A stretch of DNA of 31,356 nucleotides from an uncultured Faecalibacterium sp. (GTDB taxonomy: Bacteria; Bacillota; Clostridia; Oscillospirales; Ruminococcaceae), in assembly GCA_900772565.1 (NCBI GenBank), contig CAAHET010000172.1, positions 1-31,356 of the forward strand. Direction: 5' to 3'. Positions within the stretch are counted from its first letter, which is position 1. Each line of letters starts with the position of its first letter. The notes beneath the pieces were generated by a model. It worked only from the letters and a program-made list of their open reading frames with translations, was not told where the DNA came from and ran no database searches. This document shows, piece after piece, positions 15,981-23,444 of the stretch. Position numbers and translations under genes: made by a program.

Positions 15981-16790
15981 TTAAATGTGCAGCACAAAGC
16001 GGTCCTGCGTTTTGCGGAACACCTGCAGCCCCACTACCATGGACAGCACCGCGCATACACCGCAGACAAGGAACATATTCAAATCAAGCGGGATGCCCCA
16101 CATCACCGTGCGGCGGAAACCCGTGATATACCAGTACATGGGGTTCAGTTTGATGATCTGCTGCATATTGAACCCGCCGATGGAAAAGGTCATCTGGGTG
16201 GGGTCGTAGAAGATGGCGGAGAAATACAGCAGCGCAGTGATGAACACGCTCCAGATGTGCATGATATCCCGGAAGAACACCGTAGCCGCCGCCAAGAACA
16301 TACTGACCCCGAGGCTGAAGAAGAACAACGTCACCAGCGGGTACAGCGCCTCGAGAATGGTCAGGTGGAAGGGCGCGCCGGTAAAAATCATGACCAGCAG
16401 CAGCGCCACAAAGCTAAAGATGCAGTTCACCATGGCAAAGCAGCATTTTTCCAGCGGGAAGATATACTTGGGGATATACACCTTTTTCAGCAGCGGGGCG
16501 GCGCTGAGCACGCTGCTCATGCTGGTGGAGGTAGCCTCGTTGAAGAAGTTGAACAGCAGCTGACCGCACATCAGAAAGACGGCAAAGTTGTCGATGCCGC
16601 TGCCGCGCATATCCATCAGGCTGCTGAACACGGCCCAGTACACAAGGCACATCAGCAGCGGGTTCAAAACGCTCCACACCACGCCCAGCACGCTGCGGCG
16701 GTATTTCAGCTTGAAATCACGGCTTACAAGGTTCCACAGCAGATAGCGGTAGCGCCAGAAGCCGTTCCACATTGCTTTGAGTTTTGCCAC
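15981..16790 (-). CDS. polysaccharide ABC exporter permease (Wzm/TagG type)
   Basis: A 269-residue ABC-2 type permease with about six membrane spans. The N-terminal WNLVSRDFKLKYRRSVLG amphipathic region is the gate/coupling helix typical of Wzm and TagG, and LNPMYWYITGFRRTVMWG near 215 is also characteristic. It pairs with the following ATPase gene. It begins 6 bp after rfbC. Confidence 0.92.
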   Translation of the reverse strand: MAKLKAMWNGFWRYRYLLWNLVSRDFKLKYRRSVLGVVWSVLNPLLMCLVYWAVFSSLMDMRGSGIDNFAVFLMCGQLLFNFFNEATSTSMSSVLSAAPLLKKVYIPKYIFPLEKCCFAMVNCIFSFVALLLVMIFTGAPFHLTILEALYPLVTLFFFSLGVSMFLAAATVFFRDIMHIWSVFITALLYFSAIFYDPTQMTFSIGGFNMQQIIKLNPMYWYITGFRRTVMWGIPLDLNMFLVCGVCAVLSMVVGLQVFRKTQDRFVLHI

Positions 16791-16796
16791 GGGCGA

Positions 16797-17363
16797 TCAC
16801 CACTTTTCAAAATATTCGAACTTCTGGGCGGCAAAGGGCTCGTGCAGCTTGTCCTTTGCGCTGGTCTTGTGCTCGCAGCCGCAGTCCGGCCACTGCACGT
16901 TGACGGTGGGGTCATCGTAGGGGATGCCGCCCTCGCTGGTGGGGTCGTAGACATCGGTGCACTTGTAGCAGAACTCTGCCACATCGCTCAACACCAGAAA
17001 ACCGTGGGCAAAGCCCTCCGGGATATAGAACATCTTCTTGTTGTCCTCAGAAAGGGTCACGCCCACCCACTTGCCAAAGGTAGCGCTGTGGGGGCGGCAG
17101 TCCACGGCTACGTCATACACCTCGCCCTTGGTCACGCGCACCAGCTTGCCCTGCGTGTGGTTCTTCTGGAAGTGCAGCCCGCGCAGCACGCCCCGGGTGG
17201 AGCGGCTCTGGTTGTCCTGCACAAATTCCTTGTCGATGCCGGCCTCTGCGAACTGGTCCTTCTGGTAGGTCTCCATAAAATAGCCGCGGTCGTCGCCGAA
17301 CACCTGCGGCTCAATGACCACCACGCCGGGGATCTCGGTCTGCGTAAAAATAAACTTACCCAT
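16797..17363 (-). CDS. rfbC: dTDP-4-dehydrorhamnose 3,5-epimerase
   Basis: A 188-residue cupin-fold enzyme for the third step of dTDP-L-rhamnose synthesis. STRGVLRGLHFQ contains the catalytic His64, and EFCYKCTDVY contains the catalytic Tyr133. Length and both motifs are normal for RfbC/RmlC. The other rhamnose genes (rfbA, rfbB, rfbD) are not in the window. GAGAGG precedes the start. The 67-bp gap to the upstream carboxypeptidase gene holds no clear promoter or terminator, so read-through from that gene is likely. Confidence 0.94.
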   Translation of the reverse strand: MGKFIFTQTEIPGVVVIEPQVFGDDRGYFMETYQKDQFAEAGIDKEFVQDNQSRSTRGVLRGLHFQKNHTQGKLVRVTKGEVYDVAVDCRPHSATFGKWVGVTLSEDNKKMFYIPEGFAHGFLVLSDVAEFCYKCTDVYDPTSEGGIPYDDPTVNVQWPDCGCEHKTSAKDKLHEPFAAQKFEYFEKW

Positions 17364-17430
17364 GATATTGTACCTCTCTTTTTCTGAAAGCTTTTTCTTT
17401 ATCTGGAAAAGTCTGGTTTGGAACAGGCTT

Positions 17431-18762
17431 TTACGCTTTGTTGCGGCGTCTTGCCGTTTTGCGGCGCTTTTTCAGGCGGGAATATACCCGCAGCACCAGT
17501 ACCGTGACCACGGCTGCGCCTATGGTGCACCCCACCGAGATGCCCGCCAGCAGCCATGCGCTGTTGCCCGGCTCCACATCCTTGGCGGTTTCCAGCGTTG
17601 TGCCGGTGCTCTGCTCCAGCAATTCGGCAAGACCTGTGATCTCGGCCTTTATCCGCACGCTGGTGCTCTCCTGCTTTGCACCGCCGTTCAGGGTATACAC
17701 CGCATACACGGCGGGTTCTGCGCCCAGCAGATACTGTTCCGGCAGCTCTAAATCCACGGTCACATCCTGCGCGGATAAGCCCTCGGCCAGCAGCAGCTTC
17801 ACGCCGGGGTCGGTCACCGTAACGGTGCCAAGGCTCTGCCCGCCGCCCGCCACTGCCAGCTGTGCGGTGACGCTGCCGCCGGGCAGCTGGGTATAGCTTT
17901 TGTAGGTGGCAAAGGCGTAGTCCAGCAGAGTGCGCACATCATTATATTTATCGGTGCTCAGCTGGCTTTGCATAGTCACGCAGATGAGCCGTACCCCGTC
18001 CTGCTCTGCCAGACAGACATAGCTGTACCGGGCAGTGTTGGTGTAGCCCAGCTTGGAGCCCAGCACGCTACCGATGTGGTAGCGGCTGGAGCCGATGCGG
18101 ATCTTATCCTGCTGAGAGAAGTAGCGGGTCACCGGCTGGATGTTGGTGGGCTGCATGGTGTACATCTGGTTGCGGGTGAACACATCCTCAAACCCCGGCT
18201 GCTGCAATGCCCAGCGCAGGATCTGCGCCATATCATAGCAGCTGGTGTAGTGATCCTCATCGCTGATGCCGTGGGGGTTTGAAAAGTGGGTGTGGGCAAG
18301 CCCCAACTCCTCCACCTGTGCATTCATGGCCGCCACGCCGTCCGCGATGGTGCCGCCGCCGAAATATTCCGCCAGCAGGTTGGCACCATCGTTGGCACTT
18401 GCCATCTGGGTGGCGTACAGCGCATCCACCAAGGGAACTTCTTCCCCTTCCAGCAGAGCGATATGGCTGGAATCCGTACCCGCCAGCGAGTAGACATCCT
18501 CGTGGCTCACGGTCAGCTTTACGTCATCCCAGTCCCCCTGCGCCTTTTCGCAGGCAAGGCCAAGGGTCATCACTTTTGTGATGGAGGCCGGGTGCAGTTC
18601 CTCGTCCATATTCTGCTGCGCCAGCACAAGGCCGGTGTCCGCATCCACGATGCAGTATGCCCGGGTATTGGCCAGCACCGGGCCGGCTGCTGCCGCGTCG
18701 GGCACCAGCACCGCGCCTATCAAAAGCAGCACAGTGCACAGTGCTGCGGTAAATTTTTTCAT
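17431..18762 (-). CDS. D-alanyl-D-alanine carboxypeptidase (PBP5/DacF type)
   Basis: A 443-residue secreted, membrane-anchored serine peptidase that trims the terminal D-Ala of peptidoglycan stem peptides. The signal peptide covers about residues 1-26. The active-site motifs are SITK (Ser60, Lys63) and SAN (122-124). The third motif, normally KTG, reads KLG at 237-239 (GSKLGYTNT). A PBP5-type C-terminal domain follows, then one membrane span and a very basic tail (RLKKRRKTARRRNKA), which puts the C-terminus in the cytoplasm. The start MKKFTA is chosen because GGAG lies 8 nt upstream and gives a proper signal peptide. It has its own promoter (18810-18838). Confidence 0.92.
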   Translation of the reverse strand: MKKFTAALCTVLLLIGAVLVPDAAAAGPVLANTRAYCIVDADTGLVLAQQNMDEELHPASITKVMTLGLACEKAQGDWDDVKLTVSHEDVYSLAGTDSSHIALLEGEEVPLVDALYATQMASANDGANLLAEYFGGGTIADGVAAMNAQVEELGLAHTHFSNPHGISDEDHYTSCYDMAQILRWALQQPGFEDVFTRNQMYTMQPTNIQPVTRYFSQQDKIRIGSSRYHIGSVLGSKLGYTNTARYSYVCLAEQDGVRLICVTMQSQLSTDKYNDVRTLLDYAFATYKSYTQLPGGSVTAQLAVAGGGQSLGTVTVTDPGVKLLLAEGLSAQDVTVDLELPEQYLLGAEPAVYAVYTLNGGAKQESTSVRIKAEITGLAELLEQSTGTTLETAKDVEPGNSAWLLAGISVGCTIGAAVVTVLVLRVYSRLKKRRKTARRRNKA

Positions 18763-18809
18763 CAGGTATTCTCCGCTTATCCGTTTTATGCCGACAAGGC
18801 ATCGTTTGA

Positions 18810-18838
18810 AGTATACCACATTTTTTCCCCGCTGAAAA
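18810..18838 (-). promoter_or_regulatory. promoter of the DD-carboxypeptidase gene
   Basis: On the minus strand TTTTCA (18833-18838) and TATACT (18810-18815) are 17 bp apart. The short leader holds a small ATGCC/GGCAT hairpin. This is a vegetative type promoter in the gap after dpaB. Confidence 0.65.
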
Positions 18839-18843
18839 GAGAT

Positions 18844-19437
18844 TTACGCATTCCTTTGCCCCAGCAGCACCGGCTGCAGCTGCTCGCCCCGCAAAGCTGC
18901 GTCCACAGCGGCGGGCAGCAGGGCAAGGTCTGCCTTCAGGCTCTGGGGCTTGGCAAAGGGGTCGTCCTGCCCGTAAGGCACAAAGTAATAGTGCTTGCGC
19001 TGGCACAGCCGCGCCATGTTTTCCCCGGAAGCGCCAAGGCCATCGTTGGTAGAGACTGCCAGCACCACCGGGCTGCCCACCCGCAGCAGGCTTTTTGCGG
19101 CAAGGGTCACCGGCGTGTCCGAAAGCCCTGCCGCCAGACGCGCCAGCGTTGCGCCAGTGCAGGGAGCGACTACCAGCGCCTGCGCCAGCCGCCGAGGACC
19201 CAGCGGCTCCACCGCCTGCAAGGTATCCAGCACCGGCTGCCCGGTAACGGCCCGCAAGCGCTGCCGCCAGCTTTCCCCGGTGCCGAACCGGGTATCCTGC
19301 TGCGCGGCAAAGCTCATAATGGGCAGCAGCGTCCAGCCCTGTGCCGTCAGTGCCTGCGCCGCGCCCAAGGCGTCCTCCAGCGTGCAAAAGCTGCCGCATA
19401 CCGCAAAAGCAAGACAGCCCTTTTTCTCTGTGGTCAT
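18844..19437 (-). CDS. dpaB: dipicolinate synthase subunit B
   Basis: A 197-residue flavoprotein-fold subunit of dipicolinate synthase (SpoVFB). With DpaA it oxidises dihydrodipicolinate, an intermediate of lysine synthesis, to dipicolinic acid, the calcium chelator of spore cores. VAPCTGATLARLA at 90-102, SDTPVTLAAKS at 106-116 and FVPYGQDDPFAKPQS at 152-166 are characteristic. The start MTTEKK overlaps the dpaA stop by 4 nt (ATGA), so the two are translationally coupled. The length is normal. Spore formation is not otherwise shown in this window. Confidence 0.9.
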   Translation of the reverse strand: MTTEKKGCLAFAVCGSFCTLEDALGAAQALTAQGWTLLPIMSFAAQQDTRFGTGESWRQRLRAVTGQPVLDTLQAVEPLGPRRLAQALVVAPCTGATLARLAAGLSDTPVTLAAKSLLRVGSPVVLAVSTNDGLGASGENMARLCQRKHYYFVPYGQDDPFAKPQSLKADLALLPAAVDAALRGEQLQPVLLGQRNA

Positions 19438-20228
19438 ATTGTTCCCTCCCGCTCCTGCAAAATGGCTTGCACCGTGCGCGCCAGCGCCTCCCCTGCCGTT
19501 TCCGGTGCCCAGACCGTCGGCAGGCTCAGCGCGTGCAGCGCCGTGTACCCCAGCCGCCGGGCGGCGGCAAAGTCTGTGCCGCCGGGCTTTGACGCCAGAT
19601 CTACGATCAGACACCCCTTCGGCAGCGCCGCCAGCACCGCCGCCGTCAGCACCGGCGCGGGGATGGTGTTGACCACCGTATCAAAGGCGGCAGCTTCTGC
19701 GGCAAGCTCTGTCAGTGGCACCGCCCGCAGACCCAGCTCCTCCGCCATCGCCCGCTGCACCGGGCGGCGCGCTGCCACGGTCACCCGCGCACCCAGTGCC
19801 GCCAGACGCACCGCCAGTGCCCGCCCCACCGGGCCAAAGCCCAGCACCAGCACCGCTGCGCCCCACAAGGTACGGCTGCGCCGCTCCAATAGAATGCCGA
19901 TGCAGCCCTCGGCGGTAGGGATGGCGTTATACACAGTCAGCTCCGGGCGGGCAAAGTAGTCCACCAGCTCCACCCCCGCCGCCCGGGCGATAGCCATTGC
20001 ACTCTCCGTCACCTTGCCGCCCAGTGCCAGCGCACCGGGCTTTGCCGCGCCCAGCAGCTGCGCCAGCGGCAGACCGGCCTGTTCCAGCGGGAGCGGCAGC
20101 AGGATGCAGTCTGCCTGCGGCAGCTGCTGCACGCCGCCTACCGTATACCCTGCCCGCGCCAGTGCACGTCCTGCCGCCGCCTGCCGGGCATCGCTGCCCA
20201 CCACCGCAAACCGCTTTGTCTGACTCAT
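19434..20228 (-). CDS. dpaA: dipicolinate synthase subunit A
   Basis: A 264-residue NAD(P)-binding subunit of dipicolinate synthase (SpoVFA). The N-terminal domain has VVGSDARQ (9-16), and NAIPTAEGCIGILLER lies at 101-116. The Rossmann motif GFGPVG is at 130-135, and the C-terminal VVNTIPAPVLTAAVL / LIVDLASKPGGTDF segments match the family. GGGGAG sits 8 nt before the start. The protein is unusually rich in alanine but of family length (about 265-300 is usual). Upstream lies the palindromic intergenic region rather than lysine genes. Confidence 0.9.
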   Translation of the reverse strand: MSQTKRFAVVGSDARQAAAGRALARAGYTVGGVQQLPQADCILLPLPLEQAGLPLAQLLGAAKPGALALGGKVTESAMAIARAAGVELVDYFARPELTVYNAIPTAEGCIGILLERRSRTLWGAAVLVLGFGPVGRALAVRLAALGARVTVAARRPVQRAMAEELGLRAVPLTELAAEAAAFDTVVNTIPAPVLTAAVLAALPKGCLIVDLASKPGGTDFAAARRLGYTALHALSLPTVWAPETAGEALARTVQAILQEREGTI

Positions 20229-20341
20229 GCTGTCATCTCCCCTTTTCCGCTGTGCGCCATCCTATGCAAACAGGCAAAAATGCGTGACGGGGACGATTTT
20301 GAATGCGCTCCGCTGCTTTCGGGTGGCGGCAAACTGCATTT

Positions 20342-20374
20342 GCAGCGCCGCTTTCTGCGAAAGCGCGGCGCTGC
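20342..20374. repeat. strong GC-rich hairpin
   Basis: GCAGCGCCG-CTTTC pairs with GAAAG-CG-CGGCGCTGC around TGC, with a 2-nt bulge. A smaller CTGCATTTGCAG palindrome overlaps its left edge. It lies in the dpaA upstream region and has no T run, so it may be a repeat arm rather than a terminator. Confidence 0.6.
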
Positions 20375-20378
20375 GGGT

Positions 20379-20513
20379 CACCCCTTCCGTCACGGCTGTC
20401 GCCGTGCCACCTTCCCCAAGGGGACGGCTTTTGGCGGTAGCGGCAAAGTTTCCGGCATAGCTCAAAGGCGTCCCCTTGGGGGAGCTGGCGAACGCAGTGA
20501 GCCTGAGGGGGTT
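20379..20513. repeat. MITE-like imperfect palindrome (about 135 bp)
   Basis: The left arm (20379-20434) starts CACCCCTTCCGTCAC and the right arm (20460-20513) ends GTGAGCCTGAGGGGGTT. As inverted copies they align along most of their length and share CCCCAAGGGGACG exactly. A core of about 25 bp (GGTAGCGGCAAAGTTTCC) separates them. It codes for nothing recognisable. From memory, elements of this style recur between genes in gut Clostridia, but copy number cannot be seen from one window. Confidence 0.65.
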
Positions 20514-20531
20514 CTTTCTAAGTCTTTCAAC

Positions 20532-20561
20532 AAAAAACTCCCCCGGCAGTTGCCGGAGGAG
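20532..20561 (-). terminator. terminator of the panT-like gene
   Basis: CTCCCCCGGCA pairs with TGCCGGAGGAG (one bulge). On the minus strand the stem runs into TTTTTT. It lies about 60 bp after the gene's stop. Confidence 0.85.
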
Positions 20562-20619
20562 CATTCATTTTTCTATTCTAAACACGGATGCGCCGCCCTG
20601 ACTTGGTGCGCAGCCGGGC

Positions 20620-21219
20620 TTACTTCAGGAACTTTGCCACGGCGCGGGCGACGATGCCGCCCAGAATGCCGGACACCAGAAATTCGGCTACGCCCTGCAC
20701 GCCGACCAGCAGCACCACGAACATGAAGGGGTTGGCAGCGCCCTTGACGGACACCAGATTCTGCACATAGTCGCAGCCGTAGAAGGCCAGCACGATGTAG
20801 CCCATGAAGAACAGGGTGTTCAGGGCGGGTGCGGTCATGGCGCTGAGGATGTAGCTCCAGGTGCGGGACTTGTCCAGCTTCTGCAGAGCCTTGAAAATCA
20901 GGCCGCAGCACAGACCCATGAGCACACGCATACCCACGCACAGGATAAAGGTGTTCAGCGGGCTAACCTGAAACAGTGCGCCGGTCATGGCAGATGCGCC
21001 GGTGATGGCATCGTAGAAGCTCACAGCGCCGAACACGCCGCCCAGCAGAGCACCCACGGCGGGGCCCATGGTGATGGCGCCCACGGCGATGGGCAGGGTG
21101 AGGAAGCTCATGTACAGCGGGCCCATGGGCACACTGCCCAGACCGACAAGCTTCATCACCAGTTCAATGGCCACCAGCAGGGCCACACGAGTCAGCGTCT
21201 TAGTATTGGTATTCTTCAT
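20620..21219 (-). CDS. ECF transporter S component, probable pantothenate (PanT-like)
   Basis: A 199-residue membrane protein with about six spans and the ECF S-component layout: the basic N-terminus MKNTNTKTLTRVALLVAIEL, then GPLYMSFLTLPIAVGAITMGP and ALLGGVFGAVSFYDAITG. It would bind a vitamin outside the cell and work with a shared EcfA/A'/T module. Pantothenate as substrate is inferred from context: coaX is upstream on the same strand and coaBC is next to that. AGGAGG precedes the start. The 139-bp gap after the oxidoreductase gene has no clear promoter, only a CCCGC/GCGGG hairpin, so co-transcription is likely. Other vitamins remain possible. Confidence 0.82.
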   Translation of the reverse strand: MKNTNTKTLTRVALLVAIELVMKLVGLGSVPMGPLYMSFLTLPIAVGAITMGPAVGALLGGVFGAVSFYDAITGASAMTGALFQVSPLNTFILCVGMRVLMGLCCGLIFKALQKLDKSRTWSYILSAMTAPALNTLFFMGYIVLAFYGCDYVQNLVSVKGAANPFMFVVLLVGVQGVAEFLVSGILGGIVARAVAKFLK

Positions 21220-21277
21220 AATTCAGTTTTCCTCCTGCTGCCGTTCCGCCCTTTTTGTCGGATACGGCGCAAACCTG

Positions 21278-21292
21278 CCCGCTCTGTGCGGG
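21278..21292. other. small hairpin in the panT-like leader
   Basis: CCCGC-TCTGT-GCGGG followed by TTTT on the plus strand. On the minus strand, the likely transcript, it has no T run. The role is unclear; it may be a leader element. Confidence 0.4.
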
Positions 21293-21358
21293 TTTTAGGT
21301 GAATATTCAAATCTATGGAAGCGCGTGGTTGTCAGGGCGTGTTCCAGAGAAAAATGCG

Positions 21359-22342
21359 TTAGAATCTGTCACCGGGGAAGCGCACCCCGGCGCTGCGGCG
21401 CGCCACCGTGAGTACCCGGCTCACTGCGATGCTGGTATCCAGCATCCGGGTGCACAGCTCCTGATCTCCGGTGGTCATGGCGCGGTAAAAGGCCTCAAAC
21501 TCTGCCGCCTGCCGGGGACGGTCCCCGTTCAGGTTGTAGTGCTCCTCCTTGCCCTCGTTGGGATGGAAGGTCACGCCGCCGCAGTAGTTCGGGGTGGATT
21601 TTTGCAAAATATAGCCCTTTGTGCCCTGAATGATGCAGCGGGCCGGGGCTGCGCAGTCCTTGGCGGCAAGACTTACCGCCTTGAAGCCGCTGTAATCCAT
21701 CATCAGCACACCGCTGGTGTCGATGTTGCGCTCCATGTTGGCGGCATACACCGCCTTATTCGGCTCGCCAAACAGACCCACGATATAGCTGATATTGTAC
21801 ACGCCCAAGTCCATCAGTGCACCGCCCGCGCACAGCGGGTCGAACACCGGCGGGGTCTGGCCGTTGCAAAAGGCGTCGTACCGGCTGGAATACTGACTGA
21901 AGCTGCACTGTACCATGCGTACCGTGCCCACCCGGGGCAGCAGCTCCCGGAGCTTTGCATAGTTGGGCTGGTACTGGGTGGTCACAGCCTCAAAGAGGAA
22001 CAGCCGCTTGCGCTGTGCCAGCGCAGCCAGTTCCTCGGTCTCGGCGGCGGTCACCGCCATGGGCTTTTCCACAATGACGTGCTTGCCTGCCTCCAGCGCC
22101 ACCCGGGCGTAGCGGGCGTGCTGCAGATTGGGCACGGCGATATAGACCACGTCCACCCATTGCAGCAGTTCAAAGTAATTGGTGGTGTGCTGCGGAATCT
22201 GATATTGTGCACACAGCTCTGCGGCCTTTGCCGCCGAGCGCGGGGTGCTGCACACCGCCTGCACAGTAAACGGCGTGTGCTCCACAAGCCATGGCAAAAA
22301 TTCCTGCACGATCTTACCCGTGCCAAGAATGCCCAGTTTCAT
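21359..22342 (-). CDS. Gfo/Idh/MocA family oxidoreductase
   Basis: A 327-residue NAD(P)-dependent oxidoreductase. The N-terminal Rossmann domain has GILGTGKI at 4-11 and the family motif EKP at 92-94 (VIVEKPMAVTAAE); an alpha/beta substrate domain follows. Many relatives act on sugars, inositols or biliverdin-like substrates; the substrate here cannot be read. It starts 27 bp after coaX behind GGGAG, so the two share a transcript. No sugar kinase or sugar transporter is nearby to suggest a pathway. Confidence 0.88.
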   Translation of the reverse strand: MKLGILGTGKIVQEFLPWLVEHTPFTVQAVCSTPRSAAKAAELCAQYQIPQHTTNYFELLQWVDVVYIAVPNLQHARYARVALEAGKHVIVEKPMAVTAAETEELAALAQRKRLFLFEAVTTQYQPNYAKLRELLPRVGTVRMVQCSFSQYSSRYDAFCNGQTPPVFDPLCAGGALMDLGVYNISYIVGLFGEPNKAVYAANMERNIDTSGVLMMDYSGFKAVSLAAKDCAAPARCIIQGTKGYILQKSTPNYCGGVTFHPNEGKEEHYNLNGDRPRQAAEFEAFYRAMTTGDQELCTRMLDTSIAVSRVLTVARRSAGVRFPGDRF

Positions 22343-22369
22343 AATGCTCTCCCTTATCCTCTTGTTCCC

Positions 22370-23260
22370 TCAGCCTACCAGCGCCTCCGGCTCGCGGCGG
22401 GTGCGGCGGTTGGGGTACGGGTGCTTTGCCCGGGGGCGTCCCTGCTGACCGTAGTGCCTGCCGCCGCCATGGCTGCGGCCGTGCTCCTGCGGGGCGTTCA
22501 GCTGGTACAGCAGTGCCAGCCCCTTCATCAGCAGCTCCGGGTCATAGGTCAGGGGATGGCGGCACAGCGGGGTGACGTATTTTGCCAGCCCGCCGGTGAC
22601 CACCAGCGTAGCCGGGCTGCCCAGCTCTTCCTCGATGCGCTGCACCATGCCGTCAATGAGCACGGCGGTGCCCAGCACCGAGCCGGACAGCATACAGCTT
22701 TCGGTATTGGTGCCGATGGCTTTTTTCGGGGAGCCCAAATGCACCTGCGGCAGCTGGGCGCAGCGCTCGCCCAGAGCGCGCAACCCGGTGGAAAGGCCGG
22801 GGCAGATCACGCCGCCCCGGAACACCCGGTCTTTGTCCACCACATTAAAGGTGGTGGCGGTGCCAAGGTCTACCGTGATGACCGGCAGCGGAAAGTTTGC
22901 TGCCGCGTAGGCGGCATCCACCAGCCTGTCCTTGCCCACGGCGCGGGGCTCGTCCACCCCTATGGTCAGCCCGGTGCGGATGTCCGGCGAAATGATGACC
23001 GGCTTTTTGCCGGTGTAGTGACGGGCGCACTCGGCCAGTGCCCCGGTGATCTGGGGCACTACGCTGGTAAGCACCGCACCTTCAAAGCGCATGGGGCGCT
23101 CCGGGTGGCGGCGGTGCGCAAAAATTTTATCCATTTCGGCACGATATTCCGCAGCCGTGCGGGTGCGCACCGTGTCCATGCGCGCCACAAAGCATACACG
23201 TCCGTCCCGGATGCCCCCAAGGGCGACGGTGGTGTTGCCTATATCAATGGCTAAGATCAT
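22370..23260 (-). CDS. coaX: type III pantothenate kinase with a basic C-terminal tail
   Basis: A 296-residue kinase that phosphorylates pantothenate, the first step to coenzyme A. The ASKHA-fold motifs are present: DIGNTTVALGG at 6-16, VGKDRLVDAAYA at 108-119, VDLGTATTFNVVD at 130-142 and FRGGVICPGL at 147-156. The usual family length is near 255-260 residues. This protein continues with about 40 residues (257-296) rich in His, Gly and Arg, such as HGRSHGGGRHYGQQGRP, probably disordered. The start MILAIDIGN follows AAGGA; an upstream in-frame extension is unlikely because it would cross the promoter. It is divergent from coaBC. Confidence 0.93.
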   Translation of the reverse strand: MILAIDIGNTTVALGGIRDGRVCFVARMDTVRTRTAAEYRAEMDKIFAHRRHPERPMRFEGAVLTSVVPQITGALAECARHYTGKKPVIISPDIRTGLTIGVDEPRAVGKDRLVDAAYAAANFPLPVITVDLGTATTFNVVDKDRVFRGGVICPGLSTGLRALGERCAQLPQVHLGSPKKAIGTNTESCMLSGSVLGTAVLIDGMVQRIEEELGSPATLVVTGGLAKYVTPLCRHPLTYDPELLMKGLALLYQLNAPQEHGRSHGGGRHYGQQGRPRAKHPYPNRRTRREPEALVG

Positions 23261-23318
23261 AATTCTGTTTTCCTTTTCAAAATAAAAGAAAAGAACCGGT
23301 TTGCTCTTTGTCAAGCGT

Positions 23319-23347
23319 ATTTTACCGCATTTTTGCTCAGGATACAA
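23319..23347 (-). promoter_or_regulatory. promoter of coaX
   Basis: On the minus strand TTGTAT (23342-23347) and TAAAAT (23319-23324) are 17 bp apart. A TTGACA further downstream (revcomp of 23307-23312) lacks a good -10 partner. Confidence 0.55.
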
Positions 23348-23366
23348 GTTCCCGGCAAAGATTTTG

Positions 23367-23395
23367 TTGTGCTGGTGGAAGTTTTGCATTATACT
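23367..23395 (+). promoter_or_regulatory. promoter of coaBC
   Basis: TTGTGC (23367-23372) and TATACT (23390-23395) are 17 bp apart. The start near 23402 excludes the upstream in-frame codon at 23406 as the translation start. Confidence 0.65.
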
Positions 23396-23444
23396 AAGGT
23401 AAGATATGTGGAAAAGAACTGTTTTTCCGGGAGGTAAACGAACC

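Noticed and set aside
18763..18819. Longer start for the DD-carboxypeptidase (MVYFKR...)
   Set aside because: It would begin within a few bases of the -10 element and spoil the signal peptide; MKKFTA has a better ribosome binding site.
20262..20564. A 100-codon minus-strand frame across the palindromic region
   Set aside because: It runs through the repeat arms and has no ribosome binding site or recognisable sequence.
21220..21358. Possible vitamin-sensing riboswitch before the panT-like gene
   Set aside because: Only one short CCCGC/GCGGG hairpin is visible; I find no conserved core of any class I know.
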